NCBI RefSeq assembly: GCF_021134715.1 | Contig: NC_060018.1 | Span: 7,581,501-7,645,500 of the forward strand | Reading direction: 5' to 3' | Length of the DNA stretch: 64,000 nt | Source: Daphnia pulex | Taxonomy: Eukaryota > Arthropoda > Branchiopoda > Diplostraca > Daphniidae | Shown here: one piece after another, positions 21,166 to 31,110 of the stretch | How positions within the stretch are numbered: position 1 is the first letter of the stretch | Layout of the letters: every line of letters begins with the position of its first letter | Made by a program: the position numbers and the translations under genes | Notes under the pieces: generated by a model | What the model saw: only the letters and a program-made list of their open reading frames with translations | Database searches by the model: none | What the model was told of the DNA's origin: nothing

Positions 21166-22551
21166 TTAGTTCGTTGATGACACTATCATAAATTTCAAAG
21201 ACTTTTTTAGCAGTTGTTTGCAAGAAATGGATGCTGGATAAGAATCCCACAGTTCAATAAATTTTGCATTTACAACAGCTGTAACTTTACGACAACGTTT
21301 TAGAAGTTTGTCTCTACAAAGCAACCTTTTCTGCAATGGGATCATTTTGGCCTCCGAAAACAGTTTTGGGACAAGTTCATAAAAATTTATTTTTGCCCTC
21401 GCCCTTTCATTAATGCGATTGTGCCATCCTTCGGCATCGTTATTGGTTCGGACATGTTGGTTGAAAACAGACCATTTTACGGGAAGCCACACAGTTCCGG
21501 CAATCCAGTTCACCCGCATATACGAAAAAAAATTTGTAGACCAATACATGTTCATTTTTTTACGATAAAGAGCATTCACCTTTTGAAACAATTTTTCCAT
21601 TTCTTTTTCTAAGTAGTTGAACATTTTTGGGATTTTTTCATGTGGAATAAGGTGGAGTGACATAACGCGTTTCAATATTTTATGTGCATACTCGTTCTGC
21701 TTATAAAGCTTTACAAGGCCAACCATTTTAAGATTTCTGTAAACAACTTGACACCAGTGAAATGCACACCCAAGAAATTTTACTCGTTCAGGTAGTGCGT
21801 TTTTGGCACCGCGTCAGATTGCCCGTTCAAAATTGGTTACGAATTCTTCCACGGAGCATTCCCCACCAACTATTTCGACTATCTTTTCAAAACCTTTTCT
21901 GTAGTCCCTTTCCGTCCGCCCAGACATGAAGTTAAAACAAAGCGGGATCTGTTTAAGATTGTGTTCCTTTCTTATGAAACCATTGATTGAAAAAAGCTGT
22001 GTGAATGGTTTGTCTGAGATGATTTTAAAAGTTCCATCGACATACCACCTCACAGCATATTTCAGTAAAGAAATGTGTTCTGCTGTCATGAAAATGAGAT
22101 GACGCTTACTCCCAACCAGAACTTCCCCACGGTAAAAATCATTCGGAATGTGTACATGTTGGATTTGGAAGAAAAGATCATTCTGGTTTTTTGCGAATAA
22201 TTTTGACTTCACCCTTGAAACAGCTCTGGCTAAAACGGCCGGCTCCATCGGTTCCCAATTAGGGTTATTTTCAAGCGTCTCAACGATAAGGGGTTCTACA
22301 ATTTTCAAGGGGAGCTCCCTTACATTGTTTAGGGCGTAGGCCTTAGCACGGGAAGACAAAATTGTGTTGACCTTAAGATGTTGCTTCGGCTTACATGTAT
22401 GCTTCCGCTTTTCGACGAAGTGGTTGCCAACTTGAGCGACGAGTCCTGGACAGGAATTTATTTTGGGCCGATAATTGCAGAGCCAGATGACCGTTCCACA
22501 ATTTAGTGTATTTCGTTTTCCAAGTCCACGTTTGGTATCGTCGATGAGCAT
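21166..22551 (-). pseudogene. Mutator-like (MULE) transposase with one in-frame stop
   Basis: This frame of about 460 residues encodes a MULE-type DDE transposase. An N-terminal FLYWCH-like zinc finger is visible (WLCNYRP, then SCPGLVAQVG and FVEKRKHTC). It is followed by the catalytic block YAVRWYVDGTFKI, the segment HNLKQIPLCFNFMSGRTERD, and the C-terminal motif RTNNDAEGWHNRINERAR. All motifs are in one frame. It is interrupted only by TGA at 21814-21816, in the context RAI-stop-RGA, which fits a CGA-to-TGA transition. The frame is open to 22581, but the first ATG is at 22551. An upstream exon is possible. Terminal inverted repeats were not found by eye. One lesion in an otherwise clean frame suggests a fairly recent insertion. 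Confidence 0.85.
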
Positions 22552-22581
22552 GGGATGACGTCTACGTAATAAATAATACAA

Positions 22582-22987
22582 GTGTTATTTGTTGAATTTT
22601 ATATATTTTAAACATTTTATATATTTAATACATATTCTATATTCGTCTATATGCGTCCGTCAACATAAGTCCAGCTTGTAGTGAACGCATCATCCCGTCT
22701 CACACCACGTCGCCTGGATCGTCAAGCCACGCCCGCCGCCATCTCACCCAGTCACGGCTGCATCCCGCCGGATCACGACCGACCGCTTCACCCGCACCTA
22801 GCGCCAACCACAACTACCACCGCCTACTAGATCGCCACCTCCCTCACCTCACCGCCGTTACCCCCTTTTGTAACATGTACCAACAGTAAGTCCCGAAATT
22901 ATTGTACCCCCGAAATTATATCACCCATAATAGCTAGCATCGCATGAAGCCTTCGTACCCAGACCTGGTAACTGTCGGCCGAAAGTA
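22582..22987. other. C-rich leader-like stretch, no gene
   Basis: Positions 22680-22870 are strongly C-rich with repeated CACC/CCGCC strings, like the leader of the plus-strand gag element that follows. No LTR or primer-binding site was confirmed. Confidence 0.3.
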
Positions 22988-25452
22988 GTGATCATGCGGT
23001 CAAGCCTTTCGGGAAACAGGTCGGGAGACGGGAGAAGTCTTTCATATGTTGGCAGCAATCCAGTTTCCTTCCCCCCGAATTTTACTGGTCAGATCTATCA
23101 ACCTATGGGACCGCCGCCGCTACCAAGGCAAACCTCGCTTATAGCTTTCAATTATCATGAATCCCCCACCCTCCTTTAAAAAAAACTATCCAAATCACTC
23201 AAGAGTTCCTTTTTACGCAAACACCCCGAGGGTGCCACCGGCACGTCCAACCTTCCCCCCTGGAAATCACGTAGAAGTTCGAAAATCAGCAACTGGGCAT
23301 AAACACAACCAATCACTCTAACTGGGAGGCATTGGGTGCCAGGCCTAAGGTACCCAAATTTACAGCGTCACCCCCAACCCCTCACGCGCATCAAGGGAAA
23401 GAAAGAGCCGCTTATCAATATCTAGCGGAATTAGCTCAGCAACTCAAGGGGTACGACCTCTCACAGGAAGCAGAAAGAAGGGCTCTTTTAGCCAAAAACG
23501 AGACCCTTATCATCGAAGCCGAAAACACCCTGACCAATTCCTTCAACTCTCAAAAGTTCTTTCTGAACTACGGGAACCATCCCATAATAGACGTCCCACA
23601 GGACGAATTGTTGTTCGAAGTCAAGCACCATTTTCTTGTTAATCATAGGGAGCTATTGACTGACTCAGAGCTATCAGAGATACTTCGGGCACTCCTAATT
23701 ACGCGACCCGAATTAGATACATCTATAAAATTATTGAAATATCTGGAGCTACAAATCAACTATTCTCCTCTACTGTCCCCAACAGCAATCACTTGAACAT
23801 ACTACCCCGCCTACCATTCATCATATTCCATCCTGTTCCACAGGCAACAAAGCAGCCGTACCGTTGAAAATCAACGAATCTCCTACAGAAAAGAACACTT
23901 CTTTTTATCCCTTTTCTCCCCCAGTAACTCACGTTTCGCCCTGTGAGACCACGACAGAAAAGGACGCACCTTTTGTCCTTTCTCTCCTCCACCAATAACG
24001 CAAACTCACGTACCCTCTTGCGAGCTTACGTCCGAGAAGAACCCCCCATCTCATCATTGGCCCACCTCCTCCATTCCTAACTCTCCAACAAGGGAAGCCC
24101 TCTCAGTAGACATTAAAAAAAGTGCCCCAATTCGACCAACGGCCCCAGTACTAGAAACCACTCCAACTGGCATCCTCCCCATCACGAAAACGGAACATAC
24201 CTCCAAAGCGAATAGTAAGGTAACCTTTTTAAACCCCCCCCCCTCCACAATGCCGTACCAAGACATATTCGACGAGACTTACTCTCTGGAATTAGAACAT
24301 TTGCTCGCTTCTGGCCTCAGCCACAAACTCGCCGTCTCAACTGCCCTGTCATTAGCTCAGACCGCAGTACACGAGCTATCCTCTTCCGCACCAGCTATTC
24401 CGGCCCAACCGAATCCCACGTTCGTCGACCATTCAAATTCCACCACACCTGATGTACTCCCATCTACGCAACAAACAGGATCTCTTCCCACGGGAGGATT
24501 TCAAAGTTGGAGATCTATTATTTCTCGTGCCACTGCCGCCTCGCCGAGTATAAATTGCCTGTCCACTTTAGGCAGTAACAACAATCAGATAAATACCAAC
24601 CAGGTTACCACCCCATATCCAGCTACCCAACCGACCACTTCTCCTTCCGCAGGGGGTTTCCAAAATTTAGGATCTTCTACAATACCCGTAGTTTTCACGT
24701 CCGCGCCAGGACCGGTCGTTTCCCTAACACCCATATATGATGGATAACGGTCACCCTGCCACACCCCAGTAGAACAAAATGAACCATCACAAGACCCTAC
24801 TCAAAAATTAAGCAGTTTTTTCTTGACTCCTGAAGAGAAAGCGAAAAATATTAAGCAGGCGCAAGCCATGCAGGCACTCATCTCGGTTACAATATTTTGT
24901 GATCGGGATACTTCTGGCCGCTTTGACGACTGGATAGCTCATCTGGAAGCCGCGTTGGCCTTAGGGGATTTTGATGAAAGTAGAAAACTGCAATTGATGT
25001 GTTCCAAGCTGTACGGGGAAGCTGCCGCAGAGTTTGATACTTTTAAACTCGACAACCCAATTAGGGGCAGGTCGTATACCGAGGTTAAATCTCGGTTAAT
25101 GAAGCTGTTTCACTTTATGGAGACGAGGTCTCAAAGAAGTGTTGAATTTAATAACATGAGTAGGGAGCCGGAAGAGAACATGAGGCGGTACGCTAATAGA
25201 ATGAGGAAGGCGTTTCACTTGGCCCATCCATTAAAAGGCACTCATCTAGACCCCACCACAAATGCATCACGAGAGCAAATAATGATGGACAGATTCATAG
25301 AAGGCCTCCAATCCGATATCCAGGCTAGGTTAAAACACAAGGAGTTCCCATCTTTTTAAAAATTAATTGACAGTGCTGAGTTGTTGGCTATGGCGTTGGA
25401 AGAAGCCGAGACCAGGATCCAGGTACATATTAGGACTAGTGAAAGTAGGGAG
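22988..25452 (+). pseudogene. LTR-retrotransposon gag, proline-rich, multiply frameshifted
   Basis: A long Gag runs on the plus strand. The N-terminal part is Pro-rich (23000-23330). A helical segment follows (23332-23793, with LAELAQQLKGYDLSQEAERR), then a Pro/Thr/Ser region with imperfect repeats of a TEKxxxF-SPP unit (about 23880-24050), then 24250-24744. The capsid core is 24823-25356, with ALISVTIFCDRDTSGRFDDW, EYGEAAAEF-like and NMRRYANRMRKAFHLAHPL segments, ending LIDSAELLAMALEEAETRI at about 25365-25440. Lesions: TGA 23794, several frame changes up to 24250, TAA 24745, and a frameshift in the T/A run at 25350-25363. The segment stops at TAG 25450-25452. Retrotrans_gag-type identity is from motif memory. 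No knuckle, protease or RT follows, because a second element begins at 25455. Confidence 0.75.
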
Positions 25453-25454
25453 TT

Positions 25455-26180
25455 CTAGTATTCCACTTTCGTTTGAGTTTTGTAGAGAGTGGTTTCACAT
25501 CTCAATGCTGCTCTTTGTGCATCATCCCAAGTAGAGACTTTTTGGAGCATTTGGTTCAAAACCATGAGTGTTTTAATCGGCTTCAGGATGCCTTTGAGGA
25601 GGATCTTGACGAGTAAATCATTTTTTATCGCTAAGTTATTGTTATCCGTGTCATCGTATATAGCGTTGTAGGAGCTATTATTTTTGTCGATAAACATTCG
25701 GACAGGTTGGTTGGGTTTTTGGGTCAGGTTCTCTAGTTTTTGTATCTGCTTGTCTCTGTCGGCTGGATGTTTGAAGTGGTCTTTCAGAGCTTGTTTCCAT
25801 ACGGCGTAGACTTCGTTTGGGTGAGCTCGAGTGCGCTGAGAATGCCATTTTAAGGCAGGACCTTTGAGTCTTGAAGCAAAATTTTGTTTTTTGATTGCAT
25901 CGTCCCAATTATGGTTGGTGGCAACTTCTTCTGCTTCGAAGAGCCATGATGATATGTACTGGTCCGTTGCGTTGCCGCCAAAGAAGGAGATGGCCTGGAT
26001 GTCTTCATGTCGGTTTAGTGCCGTGATAATAAGGTCTTGTAACGCGTCCGCATGATTGGAGAATTAGATAGGTTCGGGTTTGGTTGTAGGAAGAATGTCG
26101 ATAGTTGAGGCTATGGTGAATCAATGGGTAATAGGGGGTGTATGGTTGGAGTTGGTAGTTTAATGCTGAGTGGTGTGGTA
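25455..26180 (-). pseudogene. Second LTR-retrotransposon gag, opposite strand
   Basis: The minus strand is open from about 26063 down to 25455 without a stop. It encodes a Gag capsid-like protein: ISFFGGNATDQYISSWLFEA, NWDDAIKKQNFASRLKGPAL, WKQALKDHFKHPADRDKQIQ and NDLLVKILLKGILKPIK. The pattern of a W-x-F-E helix, LKGPALKWH and VWxxxLKxxF is typical of retrotransposon capsids. A stop at about 26062-26064 interrupts the N-terminus (DILPTTKPEPI before it). The LTR at 26380-26696 lies upstream in the right orientation. The C-terminal side is cut exactly where the plus-strand gag ends, so knuckles and pol are missing. Confidence 0.72.
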
Positions 26181-26379
26181 TAATTCAGGGCTAATGCATC
26201 AGAACAATGTAGTGTGATGTCAGCTAGATTGTTCTTAACTCACGTTGGTGCGGGGACTGAAGACGCAATGAAGAAGGCGTCCACGATGTCGAGACAAGGG
26301 CTGTTTTGAAGATGATGGAAGTTTTGGCCTAAAAGATGTTGAAGATGTCAGCTTCACTCCAATCCACACGTTCACCAAA

Positions 26380-26696
26380 TGTAACAGCACGTTACAGGTA
26401 GCAAAGACACGTACACGGAGTTAGAGAGAGCAGTTTGTATTGATAAGAAACAGGTCTAGATGATACATACAGTAACAGTGTATATCATATGGTCTCGGCG
26501 GAGTCTCAGGTGGGCTCCGCTTAAGTAGTGGTGAGTTACTGACGTGGCTGTGCCTTGCAGACACAGACTGGAGATCAGTTCCCAGACGCTCCAGATACGT
26601 GTTGATCTTGTGCATCTGGCTGGTAGCTTTACAACTACTAACTATTGAGGAGTGTGTCGAGCCTGTCGCTAAGTGAACGGTTAAGGAACCGTTACA
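26380..26696 (-). repeat. Candidate LTR (5' LTR of the minus-strand gag element)
   Basis: The segment starts TGTAACAGC and ends CCGTTACA on the plus strand, so it has the TG...CA ends and a short TGTAAC/GTTACA inverted terminal repeat expected of an LTR. Read on the minus strand, it is followed directly by TTTGGTGAACGTG. This contains a TGG two bases inside the boundary and could be a tRNA primer-binding site. The gag frame begins about 200 bp further on. A second LTR copy would confirm it but is not in the window. Confidence 0.65.
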
Positions 26697-28134
26697 AAAG
26701 TATGGGCCCCCTTTTTATCATACTTTCCTTTTCTCCCTTTTCTTCCCTCGGGCCGATTCTCTGTGGATTTGGTCTATAAAACCGTAAACATAACGGAAAA
26801 CATTTAAATTTGACGGATTTTCTTTTAAATATGTCACATCAATTTATATTAAAATGTAGCTTGTTCAATTACCTTTCACATGAAATTATTCCATGTTGTC
26901 TTCTTTTAACTGAAACGTTTCACGAATATTTTTTCGCGACACCCTCTTTTCCCTATGCAAATATCGAGAGAAACACGAAATTGGGTGAAAACATGGCGGA
27001 TTCCACAGCAGTGCGTTCACAAACCAGGGGGTAGGCGTCAGTCACTTTCTCTATATGTTTTAATTTCAATAAGTACACTATTCCTCTTTTCTATTTTTGA
27101 AGTATAAAAGTATCACAATAACTAACACAAAATACAAAGCGTGAAAGGGTCTGCGAGGGTCAGCGGGCGGAGCCCGCCACCCCCTCCCCTTAATTCAACA
27201 TACCGTATCAGATTCATACATTTAAATTTTTAGTTTATCTTTTGATTCTTTATATTTATATTTTATTTCATATTTCATATTTCCTACGGGAACCTCGCAC
27301 ACCGGAACGGGATGCCAGCATTACGTATAGTTACTATACGTGCTACTATAGGGGAGACAGTTCCCACTTTGTACACCGTCCCATGTTATTCAGTGGCCTA
27401 AAAATATAAATAATCGAAATAAATTTTTGGTTCTGACAGGAAAGTTGTTTTTATTGTCCGCACATGGTGTGAAAATTGTAAACACTTACGACGAATATTT
27501 TATTAGTTATTTAAAAAATAAAAAACAGTAGGGAAAATTCGCAAAATTTTTTTCTCTTCTAGGTGAAATTTTTCATATTTATTATACAACTATTTATTCA
27601 GTTAAAACTATTTTAAAACTCTAGGTTCGCCATTAATAAATAATTCCTCAAAAGGAAATAATTTTGCTCCTTCAATTTTATTCGCAATCTTGATTTTTCA
27701 AAATGTTGTTTTTTGGGGGGGGGTCAAGTTAAACACTAACGAGGTGTGACATTGAACTATAGGTGGGCGTGTTAGGGGAGGGTCAATGTCAAAGCGCCAA
27801 TCATGGCGATGGCCCAAAATCGATTTGAAAGATACCCGTAAGGTAAAGATCCAAATAAGTTAAACTCCTCCTTTTCTCTTGTATCCACTGTCAAAAACTT
27901 CAAGCATAAGAAAACTTTTTTATTTAACAATATTTCTTTAAGAAATTATGTTTTAATTGATAATTGTTCCTTACTTAAATAACTATCGGCTCAATTTTTT
28001 TGTTAATTTTTAAATGGACTCTTTCCCATTTTTCGACCCCGTCTAAAGTGGGACAGGCGTCTGACCAAAGTCACCCCGGTATACAGGAAAAAACACCCAA
28101 AAATTAAAATCGCTATAACTTCGGCAATTCTTAT
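26697..28134. other. AT-rich gene-free stretch
   Basis: No gene. It contains a GC-rich short inverted motif near 27163-27180 (GGGCGGAGCCCG), a palindrome at 27323-27341 (ACGTATAG, TTA, CTATACGT) and a G run near 27712. The frame at 26810-27034 is not supported. Confidence 0.35.
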
Positions 28135-28379
28135 TATAGGGCTGTTCGACATCTTTTTTTACATGTTGCCATCGCGGCAACGCAGCATTTAAGTCAAGCT
28201 GATGTCTGCTACAATTGTCCACCCCATCTTTTCTGACCAATTGGCGTAGGTCACATGATGTCAGATTTTGTCTGACGTCATCTGACCTTCGTCAGTTGGT
28301 CAGACAAAGCCAGACAAAGCGGGGCCGTGCGTTGCCGTGATGGCAACAAATGTCAAAAAAGATGTCGAACAGCCCTATA
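28135..28379. mobile_element. 245-bp nonautonomous TIR element (MITE-like)
   Basis: Both ends carry TATAGGGCTGTTCGACATCT in inverted orientation. The similarity continues for about 50 bp through a TTGCCATCxCGGCAACGCA block with a few mismatches. The interior also folds on itself (TTTGTCTGAC and GTCAGACAAA segments) and has no coding capacity. The size and long terminal inverted repeats fit a MITE. The terminal TATA could include a TA target duplication. A diverged end of the same family occurs at 6015-6070. Confidence 0.85.
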
Positions 28380-28840
28380 CCAGAGCTAAAGATGATGGTA
28401 GAACCACTACCTGTAAAATTTTCCTCTCGAAAATTTTTCCTAAATTTGCAGCCAATATCGCGAATCGAAAGTGGAAAAATGTGCTTAAATATCGATTTAG
28501 ACCTAATTGTCAGCGCCAACAGCGGCCATCTACTGAAACTTTGTTAATTTTGGTATTGGAAAAAAACATGTGTTTCCCAACACACCCGCTGTGGCTCTGT
28601 AACTAAGGTCTCCAGCCAGAACACTTCCAGGAGGAAAATGCAATGAAAGGCCTTTCGGTTCTACCATACATCTATAACTCTGCCTATACAGAAACGAAAA
28701 AAAAAAAAACAAAAACAAAAAAAAACCAAAAAAAAACAGGAGGTGAGGGAGGGATAAAATTATTTGTTTCCAAAAAAGAAACGAAATCGTATTAAGGGTC
28801 GGGAGATAATGGGGAAAACCGGAGGTGTCCAAACTTCCAA

Positions 28841-28912
28841 AGTGGGAACCAGAGCCATTAAAGGGGAGGTCAGTCAATTCCATAAGACGGGTTTCCATAA
28901 GGCCACGAGACA
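28841..28912 (+). repeat. Left copy of a 72-bp inverted repeat pair
   Basis: The block around CCAGAGCCATTAAAGGGGAG and GGTCAGTCAATTCCA is repeated in inverted orientation at 29343-29415, with scattered differences. The pair spans about 575 bp and could be the terminal repeats of a small element or two opposed copies of a dispersed repeat. Confidence 0.65.
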
Positions 28913-29342
28913 GAGATTGCTACGAGTACACTGCTGCCTCTTTTGGTTGTGTGGTGAACTACCACCTACGAACGGGAAACTCAGTCTTTCTAGTCTAAGT
29001 CCTTGTAGATATCGCACTAATGTTTAGGTTACTGCAGATACGTAAAAGAAGCGTAAATCAAGTATTATTTTTTTCAGCTTAAATTATTTGAAAATTAAAA
29101 GACAAAAAATTTGAAAAAAAGGAGTGTACAATCCAAGATTAGAACATCTGTACTCTGGAGTCACAGACTAGGTCTCGAACTACTACGAAAGCCGATTGAA
29201 TCCTGGTGACGAAAATGTTAAAAACACATACTGTTTTACAGACGTTTCGTTCGACTCTTTCCATCTCTTCACATCTTTAGCGCGAGATGGCAGGAATTTC
29301 TCGTAGCAGTAGGAGGATGGGAAGGAGGGGAGCTCGGAAAAA
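28913..29342. other. Interior between the 72-bp inverted repeats
   Basis: No coding frame supported. If the flanking repeats are terminal, this is the interior of a nonautonomous element. Confidence 0.3.
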
Positions 29343-29415
29343 CCGTCTCGCGGCCCAAGGGAAAATTTTCTTGGAATTGACTGACCTCCCCCTTAATGGC
29401 TCTGGTGGTAACGGT
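29343..29415 (-). repeat. Right copy of a 72-bp inverted repeat pair
   Basis: This is the reverse-complement partner of 28841-28912. It contains TTGGAATTGACTGACCTCCC and CTTAATGGCTCTGG. A separate 8-bp-stem hairpin (GTGCTACT and AGTAGCAC) lies just beyond it at 29431-29452. Confidence 0.65.
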
Positions 29416-31110
29416 CTCCTACTATACTATGTGCTACTGTATATAGTAGCACACTGCACACTCCAACAGCTGTCACCCGCTGACAGAATATTTTCTATTC
29501 CAGTGCATAGATGGCTCTGGAGTATGACAAAATTGTAATTGTCATCTGGGTTCTTGCACGGTGTATAATAATAGCTATCGTTTCGCTGTTGCAGCCTAAA
29601 CGATATGTCCTTATGACCTTATCCTTCATTTCTTCATGGCTGAAGTGTGCTCATTTTTCAAACATCACTTCATTATCGCCGGCCATGTATTTCTATCCGG
29701 TATTGAATCAACCTCAATTCATTATACCGTCTGCGGTCTGTCGTTGAAAATGTTAAGAACAAGCGAAAGCGACTACCACTGACGTGTGGTTATCACAGAT
29801 AAAAAGAAGATAAAAGAAAAAAAATTATGGAATGTCCGCTGAAGAAACTGCCAGTGTGGTGACAATATTGACCACAATATCGATGAAATCTAATTTTCCT
29901 TTACTCCACAGCTCATTTCAGAATCGGTACACAAAACAAGTGAATGAAGTTGCATTAAATTCTCAATGATTGATTTAGTTGTTTGTCCAAAAATGGGAAT
30001 TGTCGTCCCTGTTTAGTGTCTCGTCGATAGATGGGGACAATATCGTCGAAAGTCGATCGATAAAGAGGCTATGTGCTGTCGCATTAAAATTGCCAGAGGA
30101 CACACGAGCGGAGAAAGTAGCGCTAGACCCCGGCGGGCCACGCTCTCTCTACGGAGATATTGATTGGAATGAAGCAGCCCCTTGGATGAGAAGAAGAGAA
30201 CAAGAGAGATCAGATGAATGGAGGGGGCCACTAGAGCGGCTATAGAACCCACGCTCTGTCTCCGCATCTTGTTTTATACAGACACACCACCCCAGCTGCT
30301 TCTAGATAGTTGGCCGCACCTTGTTGCGGTATATTTGCCTGTGTCGCAGAGAAAAGTGTATTATGTAACATCCACAGACGATCAGTCAGCAACCACAGGT
30401 GGTCGACATCTTTTCAAGTCATCAGGAGAAAACGATCAAGATAAACAACACGTTACTATATAGCAGAGCTTTCGGGCGCATCATCCGTGTCAAAACTTGG
30501 CCGTTCAAGGATTCGTGATCGCTCGTGATCGGTTCCTCAATACATTCGAGCAGCGCGTGTTCATCCATAGTCTAAACTTTGAAAAGTTAACATTTCCCCC
30601 CTTTTTTGTTAACGTTTTGTCCATTTTGTCAAACTAAAAAAAAAAAAGATTGGGAGAAGATTAGATTTAGATGATTAATAATGTAATTTCTCTTATACTC
30701 GTATATTCTTAGCGACTAAATATCTTTTAAATTGAAATCTGAAATATGTATTAGTGTCATCGATTTCGTTTCGGAAGTCGTACGAATCCAGAACAATCGG
30801 ATTTTGTTTAAAAATAGGAAAAGCCTTTGAGCCCATATTATGATATTCATCTCGTATATATTAGTGTACTGTATTATCATACACATCATTTGGCAGTGTA
30901 TAATATCTATGTACATATAACATTTAGATAACTGCGCGGCTCATCTAGTTTTATACCTTCAGGGATGGACTCCACCCCGTTGGCGACAAGAGATGGTGCA
31001 CGTTGGTCCCTTTGACGGCCATACTGTTGAGTCCGGAATTCCGTCCGTGACGGAGCCATTAGCAACTCACCACTCTCGTATACATTATGGTCTGGCACAT
31101 AATTGGATCA
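29416..31110. other. No supported gene; two coding-like orphan frames
   Basis: A plus-strand frame at 29979-30245 (segments LCAVALKLPEDTRAEKVALD and LYGDIDWNEAAPWMRRREQE) and a minus-strand frame at 30907-31098 (APSRTEFRTQQYGRQRDQRA, then SLVANGVESIPEG before a GT donor) have protein-like composition, but I recognise neither. They may be exons of unknown genes or chance. Confidence 0.3.
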
